From Helicobacter sp. NHP19-012 (lineage in GTDB: Bacteria > Campylobacterota > Campylobacteria > Campylobacterales > Helicobacteraceae), in the NCBI RefSeq assembly GCF_019703325.1, contig NZ_AP024819.1, positions 248,001 to 312,000 on the forward strand: a DNA stretch of 64,000 bases, written 5' to 3'. Positions within the stretch are counted from its first letter, which is position 1; the number at the start of each line of letters is the position of its first letter. The translations under genes and the position numbers were made by a program. The notes beneath the pieces were generated by a model. That model was not told the DNA's origin, did not search any database, and was given only the letters and a program-made list of their open reading frames with translations. Of this stretch, positions 9,551 to 18,958 are shown one piece after another.

Positions 9551-10924
9551 ATGAAAAGACTTTACATGTGGGTGTTTGTGGTTGTGGTGTTGGGCTCTTT
9601 GGCAGGCTGCACAGGCAATCGGGAGCAATTACAACGCTTTGATCAGATTTATTACAACGGCGCACAATTCTCCAATGCTTACTTGTTTTCCAAAAAAATG
9701 GCTAAAAAGGACCATAGTAACGCTTTGTTATGGGATTTGCAACAGGGCATGAGTGCTTTAATGGCAGGACAATACACCAACTCGATAAAAGCCTTTAATG
9801 TCGCTGAGTTGCGCTACGACCGCCACCGTAATCTCTTTGGCCGATCTTTGGGTAATGTGGGGGCAGTGTTGGTGAACGACAATGTTAGGGCTTATACGGG
9901 CAATGTCTATGAGAGCGTGTTACTCAATTACTACAAGGCTATCGATTATCTTTTATTGCAAGACCCAAAAGATGCACGGGTGGAGTTTAACCGCGCCAAC
10001 GACCGCCAACGACGGGCTAAAGAGTTTTACAATAAAGAGATCCGCAAGGCGGTTGAGAAAATGCAACAGCGAGGCTCAAACCGCCTAAGTGCTGAACAAT
10101 CCAATAACCAAGTGCAAGAAATCTTAAACAATGAATATTCTAATTTGGATGATTTTTACGCCTACAACGACTTGATTAACCCCGTGGTGTCCTATCTCTC
10201 TGGGCTGTTTTTTGTGGAGAACAACGATTTAAGCAAGGGGCTAGACTACCTAAAAGAAGCCTACGGCATCAGCCACTCCACCACCATAGGCGAGGATTTG
10301 ATCTTTTTTAATCACCCCACCTCTGCCCACTTCACATGGGTTTTCATAGAAGACGGACAGCAAGCGACAAAAAAAGAATTTAAGATCAATATCCCCTTGC
10401 CCTTGCCTAATGGGATTTACGATGCGAGTTTAGCTCTACCACAACTCAAAGAAGGCGTAGATTTCCACAGCACTTTTGCTCTGCGGGTGGGACAAAAACA
10501 GCGCAACTTTGAACCGCTGCTACTCTTGGATGCACTCATTGCCAGCGAATTTAAAAAACAATTGCCCTACATCCTCACAAGGGCAATCACCTCAACCGCC
10601 CTTAAAGTGGGGCTTGAAGCGGTTTCTAACCAATACTTAGGCGTGTTAGGAGGGCTGTTTTCTTCCATTTATGCGGCGGCGAGCACCTCAGCTGACATCC
10701 GCTCTTCTGCAGTTTTTCCCCACAAGTTTTACATTGTGCGCCTAAGGAACACCCACAAACACACAATCCACATTTTAGCCGATGGACAAGATATTTATAA
10801 TTTTAGACTCGTTGTGTGTAGTCCTAATATCCTCTTACAGCCCAATACTTACTGCACTAACCGAGACCATGTCTTTTACATCCGGAGTTTCTCTAATCTT
10901 AGCCTTGTGCGGGCTTTGTGGTAA
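9551..10924 (+). CDS. Large lipoprotein resembling the COG3014 group
   Basis: A 457-residue lipoprotein. The start at ATG 9551 gives KRLYMWVFVVVVLGSLAGC, a signal peptide with a clear lipobox (LAGC). The middle contains helical, TPR-like segments (NALLWDLQQGMSALMAGQ; LLNYYKAIDYLLLQDPKDAR), followed by a beta-rich C-terminal half. It resembles the uncharacterised COG3014 lipoproteins, which in related bacteria lie beside LPP20-domain proteins and an LpoB-like protein; here an LPP20-like gene follows 35 bases later. A role in envelope or peptidoglycan synthesis is only inferred. Confidence 0.7.
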   Translation: MKRLYMWVFVVVVLGSLAGCTGNREQLQRFDQIYYNGAQFSNAYLFSKKMAKKDHSNALLWDLQQGMSALMAGQYTNSIKAFNVAELRYDRHRNLFGRSLGNVGAVLVNDNVRAYTGNVYESVLLNYYKAIDYLLLQDPKDARVEFNRANDRQRRAKEFYNKEIRKAVEKMQQRGSNRLSAEQSNNQVQEILNNEYSNLDDFYAYNDLINPVVSYLSGLFFVENNDLSKGLDYLKEAYGISHSTTIGEDLIFFNHPTSAHFTWVFIEDGQQATKKEFKINIPLPLPNGIYDASLALPQLKEGVDFHSTFALRVGQKQRNFEPLLLLDALIASEFKKQLPYILTRAITSTALKVGLEAVSNQYLGVLGGLFSSIYAAASTSADIRSSAVFPHKFYIVRLRNTHKHTIHILADGQDIYNFRLVVCSPNILLQPNTYCTNRDHVFYIRSFSNLSLVRALW

Positions 10925-10959
10925 AATGTGCTAGAATAGAGCTTTTATAAGGAGTTTAC

Positions 10960-11877
10960 ATGTTAAAAAAGCCGTGGATCTTATTGGGTTTGCCCTTGTT
11001 CTTACAAGCTGTGCCCCATTGGTATGAGAACACCCCCAACAAGCCTCAGTTTTTCTATGGCAGTGGTTCGGGCAACACTAGGGAAGCCGCCAAAGAAAAG
11101 GCCCTAAACGATTTAGCTAGCAATATCTCTGTGCATGTGTCTTCGCAAACCACCAGCACCACCACTAGAAACAACAATAAACTAGATAAAAAAGCCAGCC
11201 AACACATTAAGTTAGTGGTCGATTCGCTCAAATTGGTCCATGTTGACACAGATAAACAAGAGTGCCAAAAAGGCGTGTGTTACACTAGGGTGGTCATGGA
11301 CAAAAACATGTTTTTAAACTTGCTCTCAAAACGCTACGCCGACCTTTACAACACTTTAAGCCCCTTTAAACCCACGCAAGGCTGCCATGGGATTTTTATC
11401 CGTGAAAAACAGCAAATCCAAACCCTCTTAGACAAAATGACTCCCTTGCAAGAGATTTTAAACGCCTATGGGCGTTCTTCAGCCCCCCTCACTTCTTATA
11501 AGGAGCTCATCAAGGCCAATAGCCCTAAACCCAAGGCGCAGATTGTTTTTGCTAATGGAGCGGATGGGGAAATCGCCGATGTGCTTATGGGGCAATATGC
11601 CCGTTTTGTGCGCCAAACCACTGCCCCGGGCTTTTACAGCATAGACAATAAAATTTTCACCAGCGAGGGTAATGGGTTGTTTCACATCGGCTTAGACATC
11701 AACATTAAAAATTGCCAAGGGGACATCATCTACTCCAAGCATCTAAATGCCGATCAGCATAGCCGTGGGTTTGCCATCGAGCGCATTAAAGCCCAAGTCT
11801 TTAAACAGCTCAAAAACTACCAAAGCGGCACGGGTGCAGGCACAGCCGATGTCAATTCGGACAACATAGAGTTTTAG
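10960..11877 (+). CDS. Secreted LPP20-like protein
   Basis: A 305-residue exported protein with a signal peptide (MLKKPWILLGLPLFLQA). After cleavage comes a domain with PHWYENTPNKPQFFYGSGSG and REAAKEKALNDLASNIS, the pattern of the LPP20 lipoprotein family, though there is no lipobox cysteine. Two cysteines (CQKGVC, near 104-109) could form a disulphide. The second half (about 150-290) is a separate unrecognised domain. It follows the lipoprotein gene closely and probably shares its transcript. Its 3' end overlaps the convergent glycosyltransferase gene by 26 bases. Confidence 0.65.
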   Translation: MLKKPWILLGLPLFLQAVPHWYENTPNKPQFFYGSGSGNTREAAKEKALNDLASNISVHVSSQTTSTTTRNNNKLDKKASQHIKLVVDSLKLVHVDTDKQECQKGVCYTRVVMDKNMFLNLLSKRYADLYNTLSPFKPTQGCHGIFIREKQQIQTLLDKMTPLQEILNAYGRSSAPLTSYKELIKANSPKPKAQIVFANGADGEIADVLMGQYARFVRQTTAPGFYSIDNKIFTSEGNGLFHIGLDINIKNCQGDIIYSKHLNADQHSRGFAIERIKAQVFKQLKNYQSGTGAGTADVNSDNIEF

Positions 11878-12588
11878 GGGGTAGCTCTCCAATTAATGAG
11901 CCGCTTTTCAAGAATTGTAGGTAGAGGGCGTGGTTTTCAAGCAGTAGGTTGTGGGCGTTTTTCTCGTGGTGTAGGTGGTAAGCTAGGGCGCAAAACTTAA
12001 GAGGTTTTAGCGTGCCGTGGTTAAAGAGAAAACGGGCGACAAACTCGCTATCCTCGCGCCCCCAGCTTTCAAATTTTTCATTAAAGCCCTCAATCGCTAA
12101 ACAATCTTGTTTACTAAAACTCATGTTGCAACTACGCACGCCTGCCACACTTGTGTATCTAAGACTCTCTAGCTCTCTTTGGGGTTTAAAAGCAAGCACC
12201 CCCCTTGTAGTAAAACATTAGGTCGGGCAAAGTGCATGTGATCGGCGATGAACATGGGGGATAAGATGGTGTCCGTATCGATGATAATAATATACTCTCC
12301 GCACGCTTCTTTAATAGCGTTGTTGCGGTTCTTGGTAGCCCTAAAGCCCAAGTCCTCTTGCCACACATGCTTTAAGAGTAGATTCTTTTGGGCAAAAAGA
12401 GGGCGGTAGCTTTCAATGAGGGCTTGAGTGTCCCCCCCATCATCAGCAATCAGCACTTCGTTAGGCAAACAAGCGAGATTCAACACCGAATCTAACACCA
12501 TTTTGAGGTGTTGTTCTTGATTATAAGTGGTGATGATTAAGGATACACTCTTAAAGTGGATATTTCTAAAAAAGTGCAATGCAACCAC
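11852..12588 (-). CDS. Family 2 glycosyltransferase, frame broken in the middle
   Basis: A glycosyltransferase in two frames. The first part (to about 12158) has the GT-A fold start SLIITTYNQEQHLKMVLDS, then ADDGGD and the metal-binding IIDTDT. The second part, beginning about 12204, has the galactosyltransferase-type C-terminal motif VRSCNMSFSKQDC with FESWGREDSEF. They join if one base is added to the C6 run at 12199-12204, giving about 245 residues. The family adds sugars to surface glycans such as LPS. The start is uncertain: GTG 12588 or TTG 12579, with no ATG in frame. Confidence 0.75.
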
Positions 12589-12627
12589 TCATGTTTATTT
12601 TTTCGTCAATTATAAGGGAATTAAAGC

Positions 12628-12633
12628 TATAAT
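12628..12633 (+). promoter_or_regulatory. -10 element of rpsA
   Basis: A perfect TATAAT in AAAGCTATAATTATAG, 34 bases upstream of the rpsA start codon. An A/T-rich tract precedes it, as in strong Helicobacter promoters. Confidence 0.65.
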
Positions 12634-12667
12634 TATAGCTAATTTTGTTGTAAAAAGGGTGTTTGTT

Positions 12668-14341
12668 ATGAATCAGGAATTAGAGTTTCTAGGTAGCCAA
12701 AGCGAGTCCAAAGAGTTTCAGGACTATATGCAAGAGTATATGCAAACCGAAGAGGTGGAGCAAAAAGGCGCGCTTAGGGAGGGTGTGATCGTTTCAATCA
12801 ACGGGCAAGAGGGCTATGCGATGGTGAGCGTGGGGGGCAAAACAGAGGGGCGTTTGCCTTTGAGTGAGATTGGGGATGCTCAAGGGGGGCTACTCTTTGG
12901 GATGAACGACACGATCCAAGTCTATGTGTCCCAAAAAGGGGAGCGCCCCAGCGTGTCTTACAAGCGGGCGTTGGCGTTTGTCAAAAACCAAGAAAAAATC
13001 CAAGCTTTGGGGGCGGATTTTAAAGATAAAGTCGTGGATGGCAGGGTTACTAGGGAGAATAAGGGCGGTTACATTGTCGTAGACAATGAGGGCGTGGAGT
13101 ATTTTCTCTCTAAGACGCAATCTTCTTTAAAGCGAGATGCCAAGCACATAGGCAAGCACATTAAAGCTTGTATCACCGCCATTGACCCCGAAAACGCTTC
13201 GATCTCCATCTCACGCAAACGCTTCTTTGATGTTTACAGCAAATACCAACACGAGCAATCCCAAAAACTCGTGGAATCGGGTGCGATCTACACCGGCGTG
13301 GTCAAAAGTGTAACGAGTTTTGGCGTGTTTGTGGAAGTGGAGGGGGTGGAAGGCTTGGTGCATTACACCGAGATCACGCACAGAGGTTCTACAAACCCCG
13401 CCAGACACTTTAAAGAGGGCGATGTGGTGCAGGTGAAAGCCTTGTCTTACGATGAAAAGAAAAAACGCCTGCTTCTCTCCATCAAAGCCGCAACGGAAGA
13501 CCCTTGGGAAGAGATCCAAACAAAATTAAAAGTCGGTTACGCCATTAAAGTCGTGGTGAGCAACATTGAAAACTACGGCGTGTTCGTGGATATTGGCAAC
13601 GACATAGAGGGCTTTTTACACATCTCAGAGATCTCTTGGAACAAAGATGTCAAGCACCCTAGCGACTATTTAGAACTCAACCAAGAAATTGATGTCAAAA
13701 TTATAGAAATTGACAGTAAAAACCGCCGCTTAAGGGTGTCTTTAAAACAGCTCTCCGACAAACCCTTTAACGAATTTGTGTCTAAACACCGAGTCGGCGA
13801 AGTGATCGAGGGTAAGGTTGCGACACTCACAGATTTTGGGGCGTTTGTGAACTTGGGAGGCGTGGATGGCTTGTTGCACAACAAAGATGCGTTTTGGGAG
13901 CAGGATCAAAAATGCAAAGACCATTTTAAAGTTGGGGATGTGGTGAAAACCAAAATCTTAAAAATTGACAAAGACAGCGAAAAAATCTCTTTAGAAATGA
14001 AATATTCTCAGCCCTCTCCCACAGAAACCTTTAGCCAAAAGCACCGCGTGGGTGATGTGATCGAGGGCAAAATCGTGGGGATGAAGGATTTTGGGATTTT
14101 TGTGAATGTAGAGGGCGTCGATGTTTTCATCAAAGCCGAGGATCTCTACCCCTTGAAAAAAGAGGAACTCAAAATGGGGGACATGGTGGCAAGCGCGGTT
14201 GTAGCGATTGAAAAGAGCAATAATCGGGTGCGTGCGAGTGTGCGCCGCCTAGAGCGTAAGAGAGAGCAAGATCGGCTCCACACCTTCAACGCCGGCGACA
14301 CCAAAATGACGCTAGGGGACAAACTCAGCGGCAAGTTCTAA
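12668..14341 (+). CDS. rpsA: 30S ribosomal protein S1
   Basis: A 557-residue S1 protein that helps mRNA bind the 30S subunit. Successive S1 (OB-fold) domains are visible, each with a phrase like GVVKSVTSFGVFVEVEGVEG, VVVSNIENYGVFVDIGND, GKVATLTDFGAFVNLGGVDG or GKIVGMKDFGIFVNVEGVDV; there are about six. The start is ATG 12668 (MNQELEFLGSQ). The frame stays open upstream to 12527, but that extension crosses the -10 element and is not S1-like. The downstream order (membrane protein, serA, ubiD-like, yggS) is as in H. pylori HP0399-HP0395. Confidence 0.96.
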   Translation: MNQELEFLGSQSESKEFQDYMQEYMQTEEVEQKGALREGVIVSINGQEGYAMVSVGGKTEGRLPLSEIGDAQGGLLFGMNDTIQVYVSQKGERPSVSYKRALAFVKNQEKIQALGADFKDKVVDGRVTRENKGGYIVVDNEGVEYFLSKTQSSLKRDAKHIGKHIKACITAIDPENASISISRKRFFDVYSKYQHEQSQKLVESGAIYTGVVKSVTSFGVFVEVEGVEGLVHYTEITHRGSTNPARHFKEGDVVQVKALSYDEKKKRLLLSIKAATEDPWEEIQTKLKVGYAIKVVVSNIENYGVFVDIGNDIEGFLHISEISWNKDVKHPSDYLELNQEIDVKIIEIDSKNRRLRVSLKQLSDKPFNEFVSKHRVGEVIEGKVATLTDFGAFVNLGGVDGLLHNKDAFWEQDQKCKDHFKVGDVVKTKILKIDKDSEKISLEMKYSQPSPTETFSQKHRVGDVIEGKIVGMKDFGIFVNVEGVDVFIKAEDLYPLKKEELKMGDMVASAVVAIEKSNNRVRASVRRLERKREQDRLHTFNAGDTKMTLGDKLSGKF

Positions 14342-14349
14342 TTTAAGCG

Positions 14350-14871
14350 ATGAGAATTGCCAAATTTCGTGCGTTTGTGCTGTGGTTTGTGGTGGCGGTG
14401 GCCCTATGTGTGGCGGGCTTTTTGGGCTATAAAATGTATCTGTCTAAACACCACGAAGAACATCACACAGAACATGAGGAACATAAAATCAGCAAAGAGC
14501 ACACAGCGGATGCCCACGCCCAAACCCTAGATCTAGATCAAGGGCAAGAGCTCAAGGGGATGTTCATCCAGTCTTTACACGAAACACAACACCACACAAC
14601 CTCAGAAAAGGACAGCCTTTTTCTCTACCCTTCTTTGGAAAAGAAAGTTGATATTGAGTTTTTAGAAAGCACCCCAACTCGTAAAATCCTAGTGAAAAAT
14701 TTAGACAGCTATAAACTCTTTTGTTTGCGCGAGATTTTAAAGACCGAGCACATTGACTTTGCCTTGGATAAAAAGAAAGCCAGAACGACATTAATCATTT
14801 ATTTACCCAACGCCACGACACAATTTTTAAAAGACTTGAAGTATTACCAAATCCCCTATCAACTTGACTAA
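14350..14871 (+). CDS. Small bitopic membrane protein of unknown function
   Basis: A 173-residue protein with one N-terminal membrane helix (about residues 8-30), then a histidine- and glutamate-rich linker (KHHEEHHTEHEEHKISKEH, about 36-54) and a soluble C-terminal domain of about 100 residues. The His-rich stretch could bind metal ions, but it also looks like a simple charged spacer. It corresponds by position to H. pylori HP0398, between rpsA and serA. I do not recognise its function. Confidence 0.7.
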   Translation: MRIAKFRAFVLWFVVAVALCVAGFLGYKMYLSKHHEEHHTEHEEHKISKEHTADAHAQTLDLDQGQELKGMFIQSLHETQHHTTSEKDSLFLYPSLEKKVDIEFLESTPTRKILVKNLDSYKLFCLREILKTEHIDFALDKKKARTTLIIYLPNATTQFLKDLKYYQIPYQLD

Positions 14872-14880
14872 GGAAGTGCC

Positions 14881-16458
14881 ATGCCAAAAATTGCCATTTG
14901 CGACCCTATCCATGAAAGAGGGTTAGCCCTTTTATACGAACAGATGGATTTAGAGATACAAGACCTTTCCACGCTTGAAAAGCCCTCCTTATCCGAAGCG
15001 ATTAAAGACATCGACGCGCTCATCACAAGAAGCATGACCGCTATCAACGCTAATTTACTCGCCCACGCCACGAAGTTAAAAGCCATTGTGCGCGCGGGTG
15101 TAGGCGTGGACAATGTGGACATTGACCTGTGCTCGCAAAAGGGCATTGTGGTGATGAATGTCCCCACCGCCAACACGATCGCCGCCGTAGAGCTCACCAT
15201 GGCGCACATGTTAAACGCCGTGCGCCGCTTGCCCGGGGCAAACACACAACTCAAACACGAACACCTATGGAAGCGAGAGGATTGGTATGGAACAGAGCTT
15301 TATGGCAAGAAACTAGGCATCATCGGCTTTGGCAACATCGGTTCAAGGGTGGGGGTTAGGGCTTTGGCTTTTGGCATGGAGGTTATCACCTACGACCCCT
15401 ACATCCCCAAGTCCAAAGCCGCCGACTTAGGCGTGCTTTACACGAAGGATTTTAAAGACATTTTAGCGTGCGACATCATCACCATCCACACCCCCAAGAA
15501 CAAGGAAACGATCAACATCATCGGCCAAGAGCAGATCGCCCAAATGAAAGAGGGCGTGATTTTAATCAACTGCGCTAGAGGTGGGCTTTACAATGAAGAA
15601 GCCCTATATGCAGCCTTAAAGTCTAAAAAAGTGCGCTGGCTTGGCATGGATGTTTTTAGCAAAGAGCCAGGCACAAAGAACCCCCTTTTAGAGCTAGACA
15701 ATGTCTATGTAACGCCGCACATCGGGGCAAACACCTACGAGTCGCAAGAGCAGATCGCCAAAGAAGCTGCCCAAGCGGTGATCGAAGCCTTAAGGGGGAG
15801 CAGCTACCCCAACGCCCTAAACATCCCCATCCAAGACAACATCGCTCCTTACGCCAAGCCCTATTTACAGCTCGCCCAAAAGCTCGGTTTCTTCTGCGCC
15901 CAGGTGCATAAGGGGGCGTGGAGCGCGCTAGAACTCACCCTAGCCGGCTCCATCTGTGAATATGGCAATTCCTTACTCACCTTCGCCCTAATGGGGCTAT
16001 TAAAGCCCAGCCTAGGCGATAAAATCAACTATGTCAACGCCCCCCATGTCGCCAGTGAGCGCAACATCCACTTAACCACCAAGACCCTAGAAGACGCAAC
16101 CCCGTATACAAATCTCATCACTTTGCAATTAAGTGCGCCGGGTTATAGCACCCAAATCAGCGCCACCGCCTTTAGCGACGACATTTTAAAAATCACCAAC
16201 ATAGACGGCTTTGAAATGGATGTTAAGCCGCAAGGCACGATGATTTTATTTAAAAACACCGACAAGCCCGGGGTGATCGGCAATGTGGGGCACACCCTAG
16301 CCAAGCACAACATCAACATCGCCGACTTTAGGCTGGGGCGCAACGCCAAGGCTGAGGCTCTAGCGGCGATCCTCGTGGATGCACCCATTGGCCCTAATAT
16401 CCTACACGACCTGCAGGAAGTCCCCCACTGCCTAGGCGTGTCCGTGGTTTCTATCTAG
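14881..16458 (+). CDS. serA: D-3-phosphoglycerate dehydrogenase
   Basis: A 525-residue enzyme of the first step of serine synthesis, oxidising 3-phosphoglycerate with NAD. RAGVGVDNVDIDLCSQKGI (about 64-82) and the NAD loop GIIGFGNIGSRVG near 146-158 are clear; the catalytic Arg, Glu and His lie in INCARGGLYNEEAL, KEPG and VTPHIGANTYE. An intervening domain and a C-terminal ACT domain (KNTDKPGVIGNVGHTLAKHN) make this the long form, which may respond to serine. It is preceded by AAGGAAG. Confidence 0.96.
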   Translation: MPKIAICDPIHERGLALLYEQMDLEIQDLSTLEKPSLSEAIKDIDALITRSMTAINANLLAHATKLKAIVRAGVGVDNVDIDLCSQKGIVVMNVPTANTIAAVELTMAHMLNAVRRLPGANTQLKHEHLWKREDWYGTELYGKKLGIIGFGNIGSRVGVRALAFGMEVITYDPYIPKSKAADLGVLYTKDFKDILACDIITIHTPKNKETINIIGQEQIAQMKEGVILINCARGGLYNEEALYAALKSKKVRWLGMDVFSKEPGTKNPLLELDNVYVTPHIGANTYESQEQIAKEAAQAVIEALRGSSYPNALNIPIQDNIAPYAKPYLQLAQKLGFFCAQVHKGAWSALELTLAGSICEYGNSLLTFALMGLLKPSLGDKINYVNAPHVASERNIHLTTKTLEDATPYTNLITLQLSAPGYSTQISATAFSDDILKITNIDGFEMDVKPQGTMILFKNTDKPGVIGNVGHTLAKHNINIADFRLGRNAKAEALAAILVDAPIGPNILHDLQEVPHCLGVSVVSI

Positions 16459-18279
16459 TTGCAAGAGCTCATCGCTAAACTTAAAGAGCGGGGGGATTTG
16501 CGGGTGTTTGACACACCCCTAGACATTTGCTTAGAAATCCCGCACATCGCCTACATTGAGGTTAAAAAGCCCAAAGGCGGGCAGGCGTTGTTATTCACAC
16601 AGCCAAAAAGGGGCGACACGCCCTTAGAAATCCCCGTTTTAATGAATGTCTTTGGTGCAAAAGAGCGTCTAGAGTTCATCCTCAACCGCTCCATTGAGGA
16701 CTGCCAAGCGCAACTAGAAAGCCTACTAAATTTACAAAAACCTAAAAGTTTTAAAGACTTCTTAGGGCTGGCTAAAAACCTCTACAGCCTGCGCTTTAGC
16801 CTGCCTAAAATCTCTAAAACCCCCCCAAAAAGGCAAGTTTTTGAGGGCGCACAAGTGGATTTAAATAAGCTGCCTATCCTCACCACTTGGGAGCACGATG
16901 CCGCCCCCTTCATCACTATGGGGCAGATTTACACCCAAAGCCTAGACAAGAAACACCACAATTTAGGGCTTTACCGCCTGCAGGTGCAGGGCAAAAACCG
17001 CCTCGGCCTGCACTGGCAAATCCATAAAGACTCGAACCACTTCTTCCACGCCTACAAAGAGGCGGGGATGAAAATGCCCGTGAGCGTGGCGATCGGTGGG
17101 GACGCATTGTATGCGTGGTGCGGGCAAGCCCCCCTGCCCTATGGAGTCTTTGAGCTTGCCTTGTATGGCTTGATTCGGGGCAAATGCGCCCAGCTTATGC
17201 CCTGCCTCACAAACCCCCTTGCTGTGCCCCTAGACGCAGATATTGTGCTTGAGGGGTGGGTAGATACAAGCCGCTTAGAAATGGAGGGACCCTTTGGCGA
17301 TCACACGGGTTTTTACACCCCCAAAGAGCCCTACCCCGTGCTCGAAGTGCAAGCCATGCACCTTAAAGACAAGCTCGTTTATTTAGCCAGCGTGGTGGGC
17401 AAGCCCCCCCTAGAGGACAAGTATATGGGCTACTTCACCGAAAGGCTGTTTTTGCCTCTGCTTAAAAAAAGCGCACAAGGGCTAATAGATTATCACATGC
17501 CCGAAAATGGGGTGTTTCATAATCTCATCCTAGCCCAAATTGCGCCCAGCTACCCGGGTCACGCCCACCAAATCATGCACCACTTTTGGGGCACGGGGCA
17601 AATGAGTTTTGTTAAACACGCTATTTTTGTCGGTAAAAACGCGCCCAAACTCACAAACTACCCCGCCCTCTTTGCCCACATTTTAGACCACCTTGATTTA
17701 CACCAAAGCCTACTTTCTTGTGGTGTGTGCGATGCCCTCGATCACGCCAGCCCCACTTACGCCTTTGGGGGCAAGTTAGGGCTAGTGGCTTTAGAGCCCA
17801 CCCCGCACCCCAAAACCCCCCTAGAAGAGCCTGAGCTCTTAGCCCGCCTACAAGCTTTAATGCCCCAAGTGCAAAATTTAAAGCAATACGGGCTAGAGAG
17901 CAAAAACCCCATTGCAATCGTGGGTATAGAAAAGACCACCCCCCTAGTGCCCCTTTTTAAAAACTTAGAACCCTTAGCCCCCCATGTGAGCGCGCTCATT
18001 TTTGTGGATAGCCATAAGAACGACTTAAATAACCCCTACATGCTCCTTTGGCGAGTGGTGAATAACATAGACGCCAAGCGCGACATTTGGCTAAAGCCGC
18101 CCCTAATCTGCATAGATGCGACCGACAAGGGCGCACTAGAGGGGCATACTAGGGAGTGGCCTAAAGAAACTAATTGTTCCTTAAGCGTGCTAGAGAGCCT
18201 CGCAAGTAGGGGGCTAATCCCGCCTTTAAGCGACCCACTTTATGAGAAATACCACATTTACCACTCCTCGAAAGGCTAA
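16459..18279 (+). CDS. mqnL: UbiD-family menaquinone biosynthesis decarboxylase
   Basis: A 606-residue UbiD-type decarboxylase, dependent on prenylated flavin. Helicobacter makes menaquinone by the futalosine route, and this protein matches the decarboxylase group of that pathway (H. pylori HP0396). Key segments include WQIHKDSNHFFHAYKEAG, the EGPFGDHTGFYTPKEPYPV motif with the conserved Glu and Asp/His, and YPGHAHQIMHHFW. It starts with TTG immediately after the serA stop and has no clear ribosome site, so translational coupling is likely. The exact substrate is inferred from family and organism. Confidence 0.85.
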   Translation: MQELIAKLKERGDLRVFDTPLDICLEIPHIAYIEVKKPKGGQALLFTQPKRGDTPLEIPVLMNVFGAKERLEFILNRSIEDCQAQLESLLNLQKPKSFKDFLGLAKNLYSLRFSLPKISKTPPKRQVFEGAQVDLNKLPILTTWEHDAAPFITMGQIYTQSLDKKHHNLGLYRLQVQGKNRLGLHWQIHKDSNHFFHAYKEAGMKMPVSVAIGGDALYAWCGQAPLPYGVFELALYGLIRGKCAQLMPCLTNPLAVPLDADIVLEGWVDTSRLEMEGPFGDHTGFYTPKEPYPVLEVQAMHLKDKLVYLASVVGKPPLEDKYMGYFTERLFLPLLKKSAQGLIDYHMPENGVFHNLILAQIAPSYPGHAHQIMHHFWGTGQMSFVKHAIFVGKNAPKLTNYPALFAHILDHLDLHQSLLSCGVCDALDHASPTYAFGGKLGLVALEPTPHPKTPLEEPELLARLQALMPQVQNLKQYGLESKNPIAIVGIEKTTPLVPLFKNLEPLAPHVSALIFVDSHKNDLNNPYMLLWRVVNNIDAKRDIWLKPPLICIDATDKGALEGHTREWPKETNCSLSVLESLASRGLIPPLSDPLYEKYHIYHSSKG

Positions 18280-18280
18280 C

Positions 18281-18928
18281 ATGCAGCAACGCCTCGCAAG
18301 CCTAATCGAGCGCATTGAAAAAGCCCGCCTCGCCTACAGCCCACACCATGTCGTGCAATTAGTGGCGGTGTCTAAATACGCCAGCCTAGAGCAGGTGCAA
18401 GAGCTTTATGCCTGTGGACAGCGTGCCTTTGGGGAGAACTATATTCAAGAATTTGGGCGCAAAGTCAGCGCACTCAAAGACTTGCCCCTAGAGTGGCACA
18501 TGCTAGGTCCTTTGCAACACAATAAAATCAACAAACTACTAGAGCTAAAGCCTGTGTTGCTGCATAGCCTGCACTCTTTAGAGCTCGCTAAAGCCATAGA
18601 CACTAGGGCTAAAGAGCCTTTAAATGCTTTGTTGCAGGTGAATATCGCAAACGAAGCGCAAAAAAGCGGGATAAGTTTAGAGCAAGCCCTAGACACCTAC
18701 GCCCAAATTAGCCAAACCTGTAAAAAAATCCATTTGCAAGGTTTAATGGTGATGGGGCCTCTTAATGGCACTCAAATACAGAGCGAACAAGTCTTTAGCC
18801 AAGCTAGGGACTTGTTTGACAAACTCCCCAACGCCAAAACCCTCTCTATGGGCATGAGCGGGGATTTTGAGCTTGCCATCGCCTACGGGGCAAATTTAGT
18901 GCGTGTAGGCAGCGCACTTTTTCACTAA
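18281..18928 (+). CDS. yggS: PLP homeostasis protein (YggS/PROSC family)
   Basis: A 215-residue PLP-binding barrel protein of the YggS family, which buffers pyridoxal phosphate rather than catalysing a known reaction. The PLP lysine lies in VAVSKYASLEQVQELY; FGENYIQEF, WHMLGPLQHNK and the phosphate-binding SMGMSGDFELAI follow. ATG 18281 is chosen over an upstream in-frame ATG at 18242 because the latter lies inside the preceding gene and adds a non-family tail. It starts one base after the stop of the decarboxylase. Confidence 0.92.
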   Translation: MQQRLASLIERIEKARLAYSPHHVVQLVAVSKYASLEQVQELYACGQRAFGENYIQEFGRKVSALKDLPLEWHMLGPLQHNKINKLLELKPVLLHSLHSLELAKAIDTRAKEPLNALLQVNIANEAQKSGISLEQALDTYAQISQTCKKIHLQGLMVMGPLNGTQIQSEQVFSQARDLFDKLPNAKTLSMGMSGDFELAIAYGANLVRVGSALFH

Positions 18929-18958
18929 GGTTTATTAAGGATTTTAAAGGAAGTTTTT

